DNA of 39,470 nt from an uncultured Eggerthellaceae bacterium (GTDB lineage: Bacteria > Actinomycetota > Coriobacteriia > Coriobacteriales > Eggerthellaceae), in NCBI GenBank assembly GCA_946618265.1, contig CAMOLA010000015.1, positions 1 to 39,470 on the forward strand, read 5' to 3'. The notes beneath the pieces are model-generated. The model was given only the letters and a program-made list of their open reading frames with translations, did no database searches and was not told where the DNA came from. Positions 1 through 7,669 of this stretch are shown piece by piece. The translations under genes and the position numbers were made by a program. Numbering within the stretch: position 1 is the stretch's first letter; the number at the start of each line of letters is the position of its first letter.

Positions 1-30
1 ATTGCACCACTCTTTCCCTCGTGGTGCAAT
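1..30 (-). terminator. Hairpin downstream of the desulfoferrodoxin gene
   Basis: ATTGCACCAC at 1-10 pairs perfectly with GTGGTGCAAT at 21-30 around a 10-nt loop. It lies 45 bases beyond the stop codon of the minus-strand superoxide reductase gene and could end that operon. The window edge hides any T-run on the minus strand, so terminator function is inferred. Confidence 0.4.
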
Positions 31-74
31 GACCGCTAGAATCCGCCCTGGAGACCCGTTTCAGTGTCGATGCG

Positions 75-503
75 CTATTCGTCGTCGTCCTGCATGCTTT
101 CGAACATCTCGGTGGCCCACAGGCCGTGCTTGTTGCAGTAGGCGTAGACGTTCAGCGGGATGTCGCCGCTCAGGGCGAACTGGGCGAACGGTTCGATGCC
201 TGGCCGCAGCTTGACGAGCTGCGCGCCCATCTCGGTGGAGATGTAGATCCACTCGATGGAGTGGTCCGGGTCCATGGGATGCTTGCTGTCCTCGTCGCCG
301 ACGGTGACGGTGATGATCTTGCCGCGCTTCAAGACGGGGAGGTGCTTCTCGGCGGCAGCCTTGCCGGGGTTGTCCTCGGTGTAAGGCTCGAGCACCTTCA
401 TCTCTTCTCCGCAGCACGAAGGGGTTGCGCCTTGGGTGCCGAACTTCATGACGATGCTTCCGCACTTGTCGCACTGATAGAACACGTCTCTCCAGATGGC
501 CAT
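75..503 (-). CDS. dfx: Desulfoferrodoxin (2Fe superoxide reductase)
   Basis: This 142-residue cytoplasmic protein reduces superoxide to peroxide without making oxygen, which suits an anaerobe. The N-terminal desulforedoxin domain has the four-cysteine rubredoxin-like site Cys11, Cys14, Cys30, Cys31 (CxxC then CC). The neelaredoxin-type catalytic domain carries the expected Fe(His)4Cys ligands His54 (in EKH, which also supplies the Glu-Lys pair), His75, His81, Cys123 and His126 (YCNKHG). The start ATG is preceded by GGAGG at good spacing. It is the last gene of the minus-strand run after the CobW-like gene, with a 71-base gap. Its position suggests it protects oxygen-sensitive Co(I) corrinoid chemistry, but that link is inference. 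The family assignment is firm. Confidence 0.95.
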   Translation of the reverse strand: MAIWRDVFYQCDKCGSIVMKFGTQGATPSCCGEEMKVLEPYTEDNPGKAAAEKHLPVLKRGKIITVTVGDEDSKHPMDPDHSIEWIYISTEMGAQLVKLRPGIEPFAQFALSGDIPLNVYAYCNKHGLWATEMFESMQDDDE

Positions 504-574
504 GATGGTGCCTCCTTCCCCAAATGGATATCGCCCAAAGCTGCGCTATACTGCGCTTCTTTGTGGCGTATCTA

Positions 575-1684
575 TCATACAGAAAGCAGCGCTTCGATGT
601 TTGCCAGGTTGCGCCCGATTATCACGAGTTTTGGCTTTCCGTCATAATCGACGGGAGACGATTGCATGTCGCCGTACACGTACTCTACGTGAAGCATTCC
701 GCCGTCCGCGCTTGCAACGAAGCCCTTCGCACGGAGGACCTGACCTGCGCGTTTCGATTCAAGCAGTTCGCGCAAATCTTGAAGGTCCGCCTGTCCGAAA
801 CTGCGCTCGGGATGCACGACGGCGGACTCCATTCCCCCGATATGGCGAACGTGATCGCGGTCATGCCCATGCCCGTGCGCGTGCATGGGCTCGTGCCCGT
901 GCACGTGCCCGCAGTCGTGCTCGCTGCTGCTATCGGTCCCGTGCGCGTGCTCGACCCCGCCGCCGTGATCGCTCCCGTGCTCGTCGGCAACCCCGCTATC
1001 GCTATCGTCCTTGCCGTCGCAATCGCCCTCGTGCTCGCGGGTGCCGCCCGTGCCTGCACCATCTCCGTTCGCAAACGCCTCTTGCGCAACGGCCAGCACT
1101 TCGAGGGCATCCAGGTCGTCCCAGGCGGCGTCGATGATGGGCACGTGCCAGCCGACCTGCTCCCAGATGATCGCGCGAGCGTGCTCGACTTCTTCGGGCT
1201 TCAGGAACTGCGTTCGGCTGAGAACCACGAGGCGCGCCTGCTCGAGCTGCACCGAAAACACGCCGATGTCCAGGTCGATCAGTTCGTCGGCGTTTTGCGC
1301 GTTGACGATCGTGACCACGGATTCGACCGTGAGGGGCAGATGCCACAGGTCGTTGGAGCAAATGCGGATGAGCTCGTTCGGACATGCGATGCCGGTCGGC
1401 TCGATGATGATCGTCTTCGGCGCGAACTTGGACACGACCAACTCGATGGTGTCTGCGAGGTCGCCCCGAAGCGAGCAGCACACGCATCCCGACGTCAACG
1501 TGCGCACTTCCAGGTCGCCCGCTTGGAGCAATTGGTCGTCAATGGACGTTTCGCCAAGCTCGTTTTCGATGAGGACGGTAGAACGCGCATCCACGCCATC
1601 GGCGAAGAGCTTGTTGATGAACGTCGTCTTTCCGGCGCCGAGGAAGCCCGCGATGATGTGAACGCTCACGTTTTCGCTATTCAT
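575..1684 (-). CDS. CobW/COG0523-family GTPase with His-rich metal-binding linker
   Basis: A 369-residue G3E-family P-loop GTPase of the metallochaperone group. Visible motifs are the Walker A GFLGAGKT (13-20), the signature CVCC metal site at Cys67-Cys70 (GCVCC), and the EPTG segment near residue 95. Residues about 218-281 form a His/Asp-rich linker (for example HVHGHEPMHAHGHGHD), followed by a CobW C-terminal domain. The usual guanine-specificity NKxD is replaced by SRTQ near residue 156, which is odd. The ATG overlaps the stop of the upstream corrinoid-protein gene in ATGAATAG, so translation is probably coupled. Family members deliver zinc, cobalt or other metals. Its place behind a corrinoid protein suggests a role in cobalt/corrinoid or zinc supply to the methyltransferases, which is inferred. 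A longer in-frame start at 1753 exists but lies well inside the upstream gene. Confidence 0.9.
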   Translation of the reverse strand: MNSENVSVHIIAGFLGAGKTTFINKLFADGVDARSTVLIENELGETSIDDQLLQAGDLEVRTLTSGCVCCSLRGDLADTIELVVSKFAPKTIIIEPTGIACPNELIRICSNDLWHLPLTVESVVTIVNAQNADELIDLDIGVFSVQLEQARLVVLSRTQFLKPEEVEHARAIIWEQVGWHVPIIDAAWDDLDALEVLAVAQEAFANGDGAGTGGTREHEGDCDGKDDSDSGVADEHGSDHGGGVEHAHGTDSSSEHDCGHVHGHEPMHAHGHGHDRDHVRHIGGMESAVVHPERSFGQADLQDLRELLESKRAGQVLRAKGFVASADGGMLHVEYVYGDMQSSPVDYDGKPKLVIIGRNLANIEALLSV

Positions 1685-2387
1685 CGGCGGCGCCCTTGTC
1701 GCGTTGGTTTTCCGCGAGAACGGATTTCGCATACTCGACGGTATCGCGCGCATCTTCGCAGTAGTGATCGGCGCCTATCGAGTCGGCGAATTCCTGCGTA
1801 ACGGGAAGCCCGCTCACGTAGATGCGGGCTCTCTTGCGCAGGCCCGCCTGGTCAAGCGCCTCGACAACGTTGCCCATTTCCTTGATGGTGGTGGTAAGCA
1901 GGGCCGATAGCCCCACGACGTCTGGGTCATGGGTTTTGACGGCTTCGACGAATCGCTCGGGCACGACGTCGATTCCCAGATCGATTACCTCGAACCCCTC
2001 GCATCGCAGCATGAGCACGGCGATGTTCTTGCCGATGTCGTGCAAGTCGCCCGCCACCGTTCCGACCACCGCCTTGCCGCGAGGCTGATCGATTTCGCCC
2101 ATGTTCAGGTCGCCCTGCAGGGCGAAGAGCGCGGCATGGGAAGCGCGCGAGCACATGAGGACGTCGGGAATGTAGAACTCGCCGTTCTTGAAGTCGCGCC
2201 CGACGGCGCTCATGCTGGCGACGACCGCCTCCTTCAGGATGAAGTTCGCCTCGATTCCGCTTTTCAGGGCGCCTTTTACCAGCGACATGGTGTTCTCGGC
2301 GTCGCCATCCAGGATGGCTTCCCGAATGTGCTCGATCCAGACATGCTCGTTTTCCGCGGCGTCGGATAGGTGTTGGTTCGATGGCAT
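1677..2387 (-). CDS. Second corrinoid (B12-binding) methyl-carrier protein, MtaC/MttC type
   Basis: A 236-residue cobalamin-binding protein with the two-domain layout of methyl-carrying corrinoid proteins: an N-terminal four-helix cap (about 15-100) and a C-terminal Rossmann-like B12 domain. DLHDIG at 114-119 supplies His116 as lower axial cobalt ligand, and downstream GLSALLTTT and VSGLPVT match the nucleotide-loop pocket. The ATG at 2387 is chosen because GGAAGGAAG sits just upstream; an ATG at 2402 abuts the regulator's stop codon. It lies between the PocR/AraC regulator and the CobW-like gene, without its own substrate methyltransferase in the window. It may serve a methyltransferase encoded elsewhere, or act with the nearby MtaB. 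Confidence 0.92.
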   Translation of the reverse strand: MPSNQHLSDAAENEHVWIEHIREAILDGDAENTMSLVKGALKSGIEANFILKEAVVASMSAVGRDFKNGEFYIPDVLMCSRASHAALFALQGDLNMGEIDQPRGKAVVGTVAGDLHDIGKNIAVLMLRCEGFEVIDLGIDVVPERFVEAVKTHDPDVVGLSALLTTTIKEMGNVVEALDQAGLRKRARIYVSGLPVTQEFADSIGADHYCEDARDTVEYAKSVLAENQRDKGAADE

Positions 2388-2402
2388 GACGCTTCCTTCC
2401 AT

Positions 2403-3725
2403 CTAGTGGCTCAAACGGTACTCGCGCGGGCTCATGCCGAAGTGCTTCTTGAACACGCGGGCGAAATAGCTGGGGTCGGTATATCCGAGTTGCGCGGCGA
2501 CTTCGTTTATGCGGTTCTTCGGATTGGTGAGCAAGTAGCTTGCCTCGGTCATTTTCAGTTGGGTCGCGTATTCCATTATCGACGTGCCCTGGTCTTCCTT
2601 GAAGATCCGGCTTGCGTAGTACGGCGAAAGCTCGACGGCCTCGGCCACATCCTGCAAGGTGAATTCGCGGTATGCGTTGGCCTTCATGAAGCCGCGCATG
2701 GCGTCGACCGTGCGCCGGCGCGGTCGCGTGTTGGCCTCGATTGCGGCAAGCTGCTGGTCGAATGTGGTCTGGGCGATCTTCCCGAGGCTCTCGAGGCTGC
2801 TGGCATATCGCGCGGCATTGCAGCATTCCATGTTGATGCGCATGCTCTCGTCGGGGTTCACGCCGCAATCGATGATGAGATGCGATACCGAAAACACCAA
2901 GTCGAACACGTTGGCATAGGCTTCTGCAAACGTGCTGGATGTGGAAAGGATGTCTGCGAACACGACGGTGTAGGTCTTTCGCGCCTCGTCGAGGTCGCCG
3001 GACTTGATGAACGTGGTGAGCGTTTGGATCTGGTCGTGAAGGTACGTGATCGAGTTCGTGTTCAGCTTTTCCTCGAGCTTGAGGCGCATGTCGCGTTCCT
3101 GCGCGAGCAGCTCCTTCTGGTATTCGACCTCGTTTTTGCTCTTCACCTCGTTCAATACCGAGGACATGATGGTGTTGGCCATCATCAGCAGGAGCTTCGA
3201 GGCGGATTGGGCTTTGGCGGGGGAGACGACTTGCAGCTTTTTGGCGGCGTCGATGAGGGGCTGCATGTCGTCGGTGATTTCCCTGTTCTGCTGCTCCAAT
3301 TCGATCCAGAAGAATTCCTCCGGCTCCCACATGAGCACCTGCCCGCATACGAGCGAGCCGATATGGATGTTGTCGTACGTGATGGGCGCCACCCATTCGA
3401 CCAACCCGGCGGGGCACCTGAATATGTTGGGCTCGTTGTATTCGGCGGCGAGCGTCCCGGCTCTCCGGTATGCCTCGACGCAGCGGTTGATGCCCTTCTT
3501 TCGTTCGAGCTTGCGCACGAGCTTGCAAAACTCGCAGTTCTTCTGGGCGTCGGCTTTGGTGAAAATCGATTTCCCGGTGGGCGAGACGATGTTCGCGGTA
3601 AGTCCCGTGGCCCCGGTGAAGTCTTCGAGGAGCTCGCGCAAGAAGCCCTTGTCGAGCAGGTTCAGCAGCTCGTCGGTGTCGGTGCGCAATGTGCTCGGTT
3701 GTCGTTTGTCTGCTTGCATCCTCAT
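2403..3725 (-). CDS. PocR-type sensory domain plus AraC-family transcriptional regulator
   Basis: About 440 residues. The N-terminal region (roughly 20-200) resembles the PocR ligand-binding domain, with clustered cysteines in NCEFCKLV and FRCPAGLVEW and the segment GSLVCGQVLMWEPEEF. A helical linker follows, then two AraC-type helix-turn-helix motifs in the last 100 residues (FTLQDVAEAVELSPYYASR and INEVAAQLGYTDPSYFARV). PocR domains sense small hydroxylated metabolites such as 1,2-propanediol in known cases, and are common beside corrinoid methyltransferase genes. This one probably activates the methyl-transfer genes around it in response to the methyl donor; the ligand is unknown. ATG 3725 follows AGGAG; GTG 3728 and ATG 3719 are alternatives. 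Its stop codon sits 15 bases before the chosen start of the next gene, so it shares a transcript with the second corrinoid protein. Confidence 0.9.
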   Translation of the reverse strand: MRMQADKRQPSTLRTDTDELLNLLDKGFLRELLEDFTGATGLTANIVSPTGKSIFTKADAQKNCEFCKLVRKLERKKGINRCVEAYRRAGTLAAEYNEPNIFRCPAGLVEWVAPITYDNIHIGSLVCGQVLMWEPEEFFWIELEQQNREITDDMQPLIDAAKKLQVVSPAKAQSASKLLLMMANTIMSSVLNEVKSKNEVEYQKELLAQERDMRLKLEEKLNTNSITYLHDQIQTLTTFIKSGDLDEARKTYTVVFADILSTSSTFAEAYANVFDLVFSVSHLIIDCGVNPDESMRINMECCNAARYASSLESLGKIAQTTFDQQLAAIEANTRPRRRTVDAMRGFMKANAYREFTLQDVAEAVELSPYYASRIFKEDQGTSIMEYATQLKMTEASYLLTNPKNRINEVAAQLGYTDPSYFARVFKKHFGMSPREYRLSH

Positions 3726-3833
3726 CACGCTCCTGGTGCATGTGCGAAGGGACGGCGCTGGCAGTTGCGGGCTCCGGCGAAACGCAATGTGCGATTGGGC
3801 GGATACATTATCTCACGCCCGTGCATACATACC

Positions 3834-3864
3834 CACCTCGCCTGCGCAGAACGTAGGCGAGGTG
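3834..3864. promoter_or_regulatory. Inverted repeat upstream of the PocR/AraC gene
   Basis: CACCTCGCCT (3834-3843) and AGGCGAGGTG (3855-3864) form a perfect 10-bp inverted repeat with an 11-base spacer, in the 212-base gap between the pterin methyltransferase and the regulator. There is no T-run after it on the minus strand, so it could be an operator or an RNA hairpin rather than a simple terminator. Confidence 0.4.
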
Positions 3865-3937
3865 CGAAGTGTGTAGCGATTGTCGTCCTTTTGCCATGGG
3901 CGGGAATGGCCTGAGCTCGCTTCCCGGTTGGCATGCT

Positions 3938-4744
3938 TTAATCGAAATCGAAGAAGCCCTTCCTGTTCGACTTGATGTAGGCCTTGCAGTACTTGTCCTG
4001 GCCGAGCAGCGTGGTCGCTGTGATGACGTCGGCCATGATCTCGCGGTTCGTGGGGTCGATGATGTAGCCGTCCACCCCTGCCGTCATGGTCATGACGGTG
4101 AACACGCGGTTGAGGCGTGCGCGCTTGGGCAGGCCGTACGAGATGTTCGACAGGCCCAGGATCTGGTGAGTCTCCGGGTAGGCCTCCTTGATGCGCCTGT
4201 TGGTGTTGAGGACTTCCATTCCAGCGTCGGTGATGGAGCTGACCGGCTTCACGAGGGCGTCGAAGAACATGCGGTCGTCCTCGATGCCGTCGGCCTTCAG
4301 GCGGGCGTACAGGCTGTCGACTACCTTCATGCGGTCGTCGGCCGTCTCGGGCATTCCGGTCGAGTCCATGCAGAGTAGCACGACCTTGGTGTTGTATTCC
4401 TTCACGAGCGGCGCGATGGTCTCGTAGCGCCCGTCTTCGCCCGAAATGGAGTTGATCATCGATTCGGTGCCCTTGTACACTTCGAGTCCGCGCCTGAGGG
4501 CTTCGTGGTTCGGCGAGTCAAAGCAGATGGGCGCGTCGACTTCGTCCTGGACGATGTTGACGAGCCATTCCATGACCTCCAGCTCGTCGTGAACGCGGCT
4601 GCCGCAATTCACGTCGATGAACGTGGCGCCGGCTTCCGCCTGCTTGCGCGCGAGGTTCCGGATGACCGACTCGTCACGCGCGTCGACCGCTTCGTTGACT
4701 TCTTTGCGGCTCGTGTTGATGAGCTCGCCTACGATTGTGAGCAT
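3938..4744 (-). CDS. Tetrahydrofolate:corrinoid methyltransferase (pterin-binding domain)
   Basis: A 268-residue TIM-barrel protein of the pterin-binding (DHPS-like) family that includes AcsE, MtgA and the MtvA-type methyltransferases. Typical segments are GELINTSRKEV at the N-terminus, FIDVNCG near residue 42, CFDSPNHEALRRGL, and MINSISGE. It should move the methyl group from methyl-Co(III) corrinoid protein to tetrahydrofolate, feeding methyl-THF to the one-carbon pathway. This replaces the MtaA/coenzyme M step of methanogens. The start has a strong AGGAGG. It is separated from the mtaC gene by a hairpin at 4780-4817. The specific family member cannot be told from the sequence alone, so no gene symbol is given. 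Confidence 0.9.
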   Translation of the reverse strand: MLTIVGELINTSRKEVNEAVDARDESVIRNLARKQAEAGATFIDVNCGSRVHDELEVMEWLVNIVQDEVDAPICFDSPNHEALRRGLEVYKGTESMINSISGEDGRYETIAPLVKEYNTKVVLLCMDSTGMPETADDRMKVVDSLYARLKADGIEDDRMFFDALVKPVSSITDAGMEVLNTNRRIKEAYPETHQILGLSNISYGLPKRARLNRVFTVMTMTAGVDGYIIDPTNREIMADVITATTLLGQDKYCKAYIKSNRKGFFDFD

Positions 4745-4779
4745 CTGTTAGCCTCCTAGGGTAGTACATGAGAAAGAGA

Positions 4780-4817
4780 GGCGGCGCCCAAAGGGATGTC
4801 GGCATGCGGGCGCCGCC
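4780..4817 (-). terminator. Hairpin between mtaC and the pterin methyltransferase gene
   Basis: On the minus strand GGCGGCGCCC and GGGCGCCGCC form a perfect 10-bp stem with an 18-base loop, followed by the pyrimidine-rich run TCTCTTTCTC. It may partly terminate or stabilise the mtaB-mtaC transcript and so lower expression of the downstream methyltransferase and regulator. Confidence 0.6.
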
Positions 4818-4838
4818 TTTACCAGAATCGGTCGCGAC

Positions 4839-5474
4839 TTATGCGGCCATGATGGAATCGCACAGCTCGACGCAGGCAGAGGCGTCCTTGGAGAAGCCGT
4901 CGGCGCTGATCTCGTCGGCGAATTCCTGGGTGATGGGCGCGCCGCCGATGATGATCTTCACCTGGTCGCGCAGGCCCTCGTCGACGAGGTGCTTGATGGT
5001 GGTGTCCATCTGCATCATCGTGGTGGTCAGCATCGAGGACAGGCCGACGATGGCGGGGTTGTGCTCCTTGATGGCGGCGGCGAAGTCCTCGACCGGCACG
5101 TCGATGCCAAGGTCGACTACCTCGTAGCCATTGGACTCGAGCATGAGCACGACCAGGTTCTTGCCGATGTCGTGCAGGTCGCCGTCGATGGTGCCGATAA
5201 CGACCGTGCCCTTCGTCTCCATGCCCTCTTCGCCGAGCAGCGGCTTCAGCAGCGCCGTGCCGAGCTTCATGCAGTCTGCGGCTTCCATGACCTCGGGAAC
5301 GAACATTTCGCCGTCGCGGAACAGGGGAGCGACGATGTCCATGCCGCCGATAAGGCCGTCGTTGATGATGACCTGCGGGTCGATGCCCTCGTCGATGGCC
5401 TGCTGAACCAGCTCTTCGATCTCGTCGGTTTCGCCGTCGACAACTGCTTCTTTGATTTCGTCCAAAATAGCCAT
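4839..5474 (-). CDS. mtaC: Methanol-type corrinoid protein (methyl carrier)
   Basis: A 211-residue corrinoid protein that carries the methyl group between the MtaB-type enzyme and the pterin methyltransferase. An N-terminal helical cap (about 1-85) precedes the B12 domain. DLHDIG at 99-104 gives His101 as cobalt ligand; GLSSMLTTT and IGGAPIT line the cobalamin tail pocket. Length matches MtaC/MtbC proteins. AGGAG precedes the ATG. It follows the methyltransferase gene by 52 bases, so the pair is an operon. It is similar to the second corrinoid protein at 1677-2387 but clearly diverged. Confidence 0.93.
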   Translation of the reverse strand: MAILDEIKEAVVDGETDEIEELVQQAIDEGIDPQVIINDGLIGGMDIVAPLFRDGEMFVPEVMEAADCMKLGTALLKPLLGEEGMETKGTVVIGTIDGDLHDIGKNLVVLMLESNGYEVVDLGIDVPVEDFAAAIKEHNPAIVGLSSMLTTTMMQMDTTIKHLVDEGLRDQVKIIIGGAPITQEFADEISADGFSKDASACVELCDSIMAA

Positions 5475-5526
5475 TCTTTTAACTCCTTATTCGAATCTGT
5501 TTGCTGATGAGCGGGTCGGTGATTGT

Positions 5527-6912
5527 CTAGCCGAGCAGGTAGTCGCCGGGGCGGAAGGTGTCCAGGTCGAGCTTCGGCTTGATCTGGTTCCAGAACTCCT
5601 CGGGATCGTCGGGGATGCCGGCGAGCGACTTGTTCATGCGCTTGAGCCACTTCGCGTCGCGCTTGTCGGATTTCAGGTTGCCCTCGTCGATGGCGCGCTG
5701 GAGTTCGTCGATCGTAGCCTGGCAGGCGATCTTGGTGCGCTTGAGCGGCTCGGTCTCCGAGAGGATCTGCTCGGAGATGCGCAGCACGACGTCGGGGCGC
5801 AGGATCCATGCCTGCGGATCCAGGTAGCAATCCGAATCCACGAGGAGGTCGCGGAAGGCCAGCTTGTCAGCGAGTTCCTTGCGCGTGTTGTACAGGCGGC
5901 AGTCGTAGATGAGCTGTTCCATATGAACGGTCGGGGCCATATCGGAAAGCAGGCGGATGTACTGGATCGACTCGTTGGACCACAGGTCGGGCACGGCGCC
6001 TGCGATGTTGCCGACGCGGCTCAGGTGAGCGCCTGCGCACGTGCGGCCTTCCATGGCGATGGGCGAGCCGGTGATCGCCTTGAGGTAGGGACCTGCGTAT
6101 TCGCAGTCCTTCGAGGGGCCGACCGCGCCGCGCTCGAACGCGACCAGGGCGCGCGGGACCAGGGCGACGCGGGCGACGGCTGCGAACAGGCGGGACACGA
6201 AGCCCTTTTCGGCGAGCACCATGGCGGTGTTGGCGAAGCCGCACGACGAGTCGCCCGCGGGCAGCGCGCCGTTGGCGTCGCAGAGCTCGACGATGCGATC
6301 CCAGAGGAATTCCATGTCGCGGGCGCCCATGACGCCTACGGCGAACACGAGTTTTTCGAGGTCGCCGCGGATGATGGCGTCGTCGCTGACTTCCTTGCCG
6401 CCCGTGGACTCGATGGAGATGAAATCGGCGCCGTCTTTTGCAGACTGCTCGATGAGGTGCTGCATCTTATCCCAGTTTTCGCCCGAACGCATCTCGGGAG
6501 GACGCACGAACTCGCGGTTGTCGTTGACCGTCATGCGCAGCGACGACTTCAGGCCGTAGGCACTTTCGGCGTTGTCCATTTCCTCGAGCAGGATCTGGTT
6601 CACCTTGATGCCCCATTCGGGGTTGAGGGTGAATTCGACGGTCGTTTCGTATTCGAGCTGGGCGCCGGCAACTTCGAGCTGCGCGGCACGCTCGAGCGAG
6701 TCGTGGGCGATGTTGCGATAGATGGTGTAGGCCTTGTCGATGGTGTCCTCGTTGACTTCCATCGTGGGGAGCGTGAAGTTGAGCTCGGGCAGAACGTCGC
6801 CGCCACCGATGACCAAGCCCTTCTTCGTGGTTACGGGGTTGGGGCACGAACCGAATACGAACTCGTCCAGATTGTCGATGGCAAGCTTGTCGAATACTCG
6901 CTTCTGCGGCAT
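5527..6912 (-). CDS. mtaB: MtaB-type methanol:corrinoid methyltransferase
   Basis: A 461-residue zinc enzyme that activates the C-O bond of methanol, or possibly another O-methyl donor, and methylates the Co(I) corrinoid of MtaC. Across its length it follows the MtaB family, for example GGDVLPELNFTLP near residue 37 and GPYLKAITGSPIAMEGRT near 274. Likely zinc ligands are Glu168 (in SIESTGGKE), Cys224 (GDSSCGFANTA) and Cys270 (SKDCEYAGP); the Glu-to-first-Cys spacing of 56 equals that recalled for the Methanosarcina enzyme. The start at 6912 has GGAG eight bases upstream; an in-frame extension to 7221 lacks support. It heads the minus-strand cluster. Substrate specificity within the family is not settled by sequence. 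Confidence 0.93.
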   Translation of the reverse strand: MPQKRVFDKLAIDNLDEFVFGSCPNPVTTKKGLVIGGGDVLPELNFTLPTMEVNEDTIDKAYTIYRNIAHDSLERAAQLEVAGAQLEYETTVEFTLNPEWGIKVNQILLEEMDNAESAYGLKSSLRMTVNDNREFVRPPEMRSGENWDKMQHLIEQSAKDGADFISIESTGGKEVSDDAIIRGDLEKLVFAVGVMGARDMEFLWDRIVELCDANGALPAGDSSCGFANTAMVLAEKGFVSRLFAAVARVALVPRALVAFERGAVGPSKDCEYAGPYLKAITGSPIAMEGRTCAGAHLSRVGNIAGAVPDLWSNESIQYIRLLSDMAPTVHMEQLIYDCRLYNTRKELADKLAFRDLLVDSDCYLDPQAWILRPDVVLRISEQILSETEPLKRTKIACQATIDELQRAIDEGNLKSDKRDAKWLKRMNKSLAGIPDDPEEFWNQIKPKLDLDTFRPGDYLLG

Positions 6913-7530
6913 CTTCGATCTCCTTTCAGCTTTCTTGTAGATGAGTGCGGCATCCCGGTTTCGATAATCGCTCGAGTTGGAGGCGTCCCTGTGGTGCACT
7001 GCACAAGGCGTCATGCTTTGGCGGTCATCCCTTTTCGTGGTTGCCATGAGGCAAGTGTAATCAGGAGCATCATGGATGTGCAGGCCTTTAAGTACGAAAA
7101 AGTAGGACAATCTTGTCCTTGAAGTAAAGAGGGCAATAATGTGCTTGTTTCGGCACGATTGTGCGCATTGATGTGGCTGGGCATGCTGGTTTATGGGGAA
7201 ATGCATCAGATTTGACCGCATATGTTGTGGTGGAGTTGTGTAGGAACGCGCGTGGAGGTGCGCTTTTATGCCAGATGGCGCTGCTGCACGAATCGTGAAC
7301 GCGCTGTCCTTTGTGGTTCTCGTGGTGTCGAATGCAGTCTATCTGGAGCTGCTTCGTACGATTGCCTTTGTCTGATAAGGATAATATTGACATTATGCGG
7401 ACAAGATGTGCGCAAAGGGCGGGGCTGCCCGATCTGAAACAGGTCTCCAGGGGAAGTGCTTCATTCATGTTCACTGCTCAGGCTAACAATAGTAAGCTTA
7501 TGTCTGCTAAAGCGGAAGAAAGGTTGTGCG
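6913..7530. other. 618-bp spacer upstream of mtaB
   Basis: I see no convincing gene here; the ORFs on both strands lack family features. It contains the palindrome at 7104-7119. It also has a relatively A+T-rich stretch around 7370-7400 with TTGACA-like and TATTAT-like words on opposite strands. Promoters for the minus-strand methyl-transfer cluster and the plus-strand genes should lie here, but I cannot assign them. Confidence 0.5.
7104..7119. promoter_or_regulatory. Palindromic operator candidate upstream of mtaB
   Basis: AGGACAA and TTGTCCT form a perfect 7-bp inverted repeat with a 2-base centre, about 190 bases upstream of the mtaB start in an A-rich setting. It has the size of a dimeric regulator site. 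The PocR/AraC protein encoded nearby is one candidate binder, though AraC proteins often prefer direct repeats. Confidence 0.35.
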
Positions 7531-7659
7531 ATGAGCAAGCACGAGCGTTTCTTCAAACGGTTGATTTCGTTTGCGCCCGCCGCGGCTTTGGCGGCATACC
7601 TGGCGAGCTGCGCGTCTAGGCTTCGGAGGTTGAGACGTTCCGCCTCAGGGTGCAGATAG
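7531..7659 (+). CDS. Possible small protein upstream of the amidotransferase-like gene
   Basis: A 42-codon ORF beginning MSKHERFFKRLISFAPAAA, with AAAGG seven bases before its ATG. It has a basic N-terminus, a short hydrophobic stretch (about 12-27) and a basic C-terminal tail rich in Arg. It ends 10 bases before the TTG start of the next gene, whose AGGTGG ribosome site overlaps the end of this ORF. It could be a small membrane peptide or a translated leader. No family is recognised. Confidence 0.35.
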   Translation: MSKHERFFKRLISFAPAAALAAYLASCASRLRRLRRSASGCR

Positions 7660-7669
7660 GTGGTGTGAC

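Noticed and set aside
524..1801. A 425-codon plus-strand ORF opposite the CobW-like gene
   Set aside because: It is antisense to a clear GTPase gene with complete motifs; its codons are the complement of that gene's high third-position G+C.
6913..7221. N-terminal extension of MtaB to 7221
   Set aside because: The extra 103 residues do not resemble MtaB, and a good GGAG site with ATG at 6912 gives the normal family length.
7430..7475. A possible cobalamin riboswitch upstream of mtaB
   Set aside because: The minus strand has CCCTGGAGACCTG, resembling a B12 box, but the other conserved cobalamin-aptamer segments are not present at proper distances.
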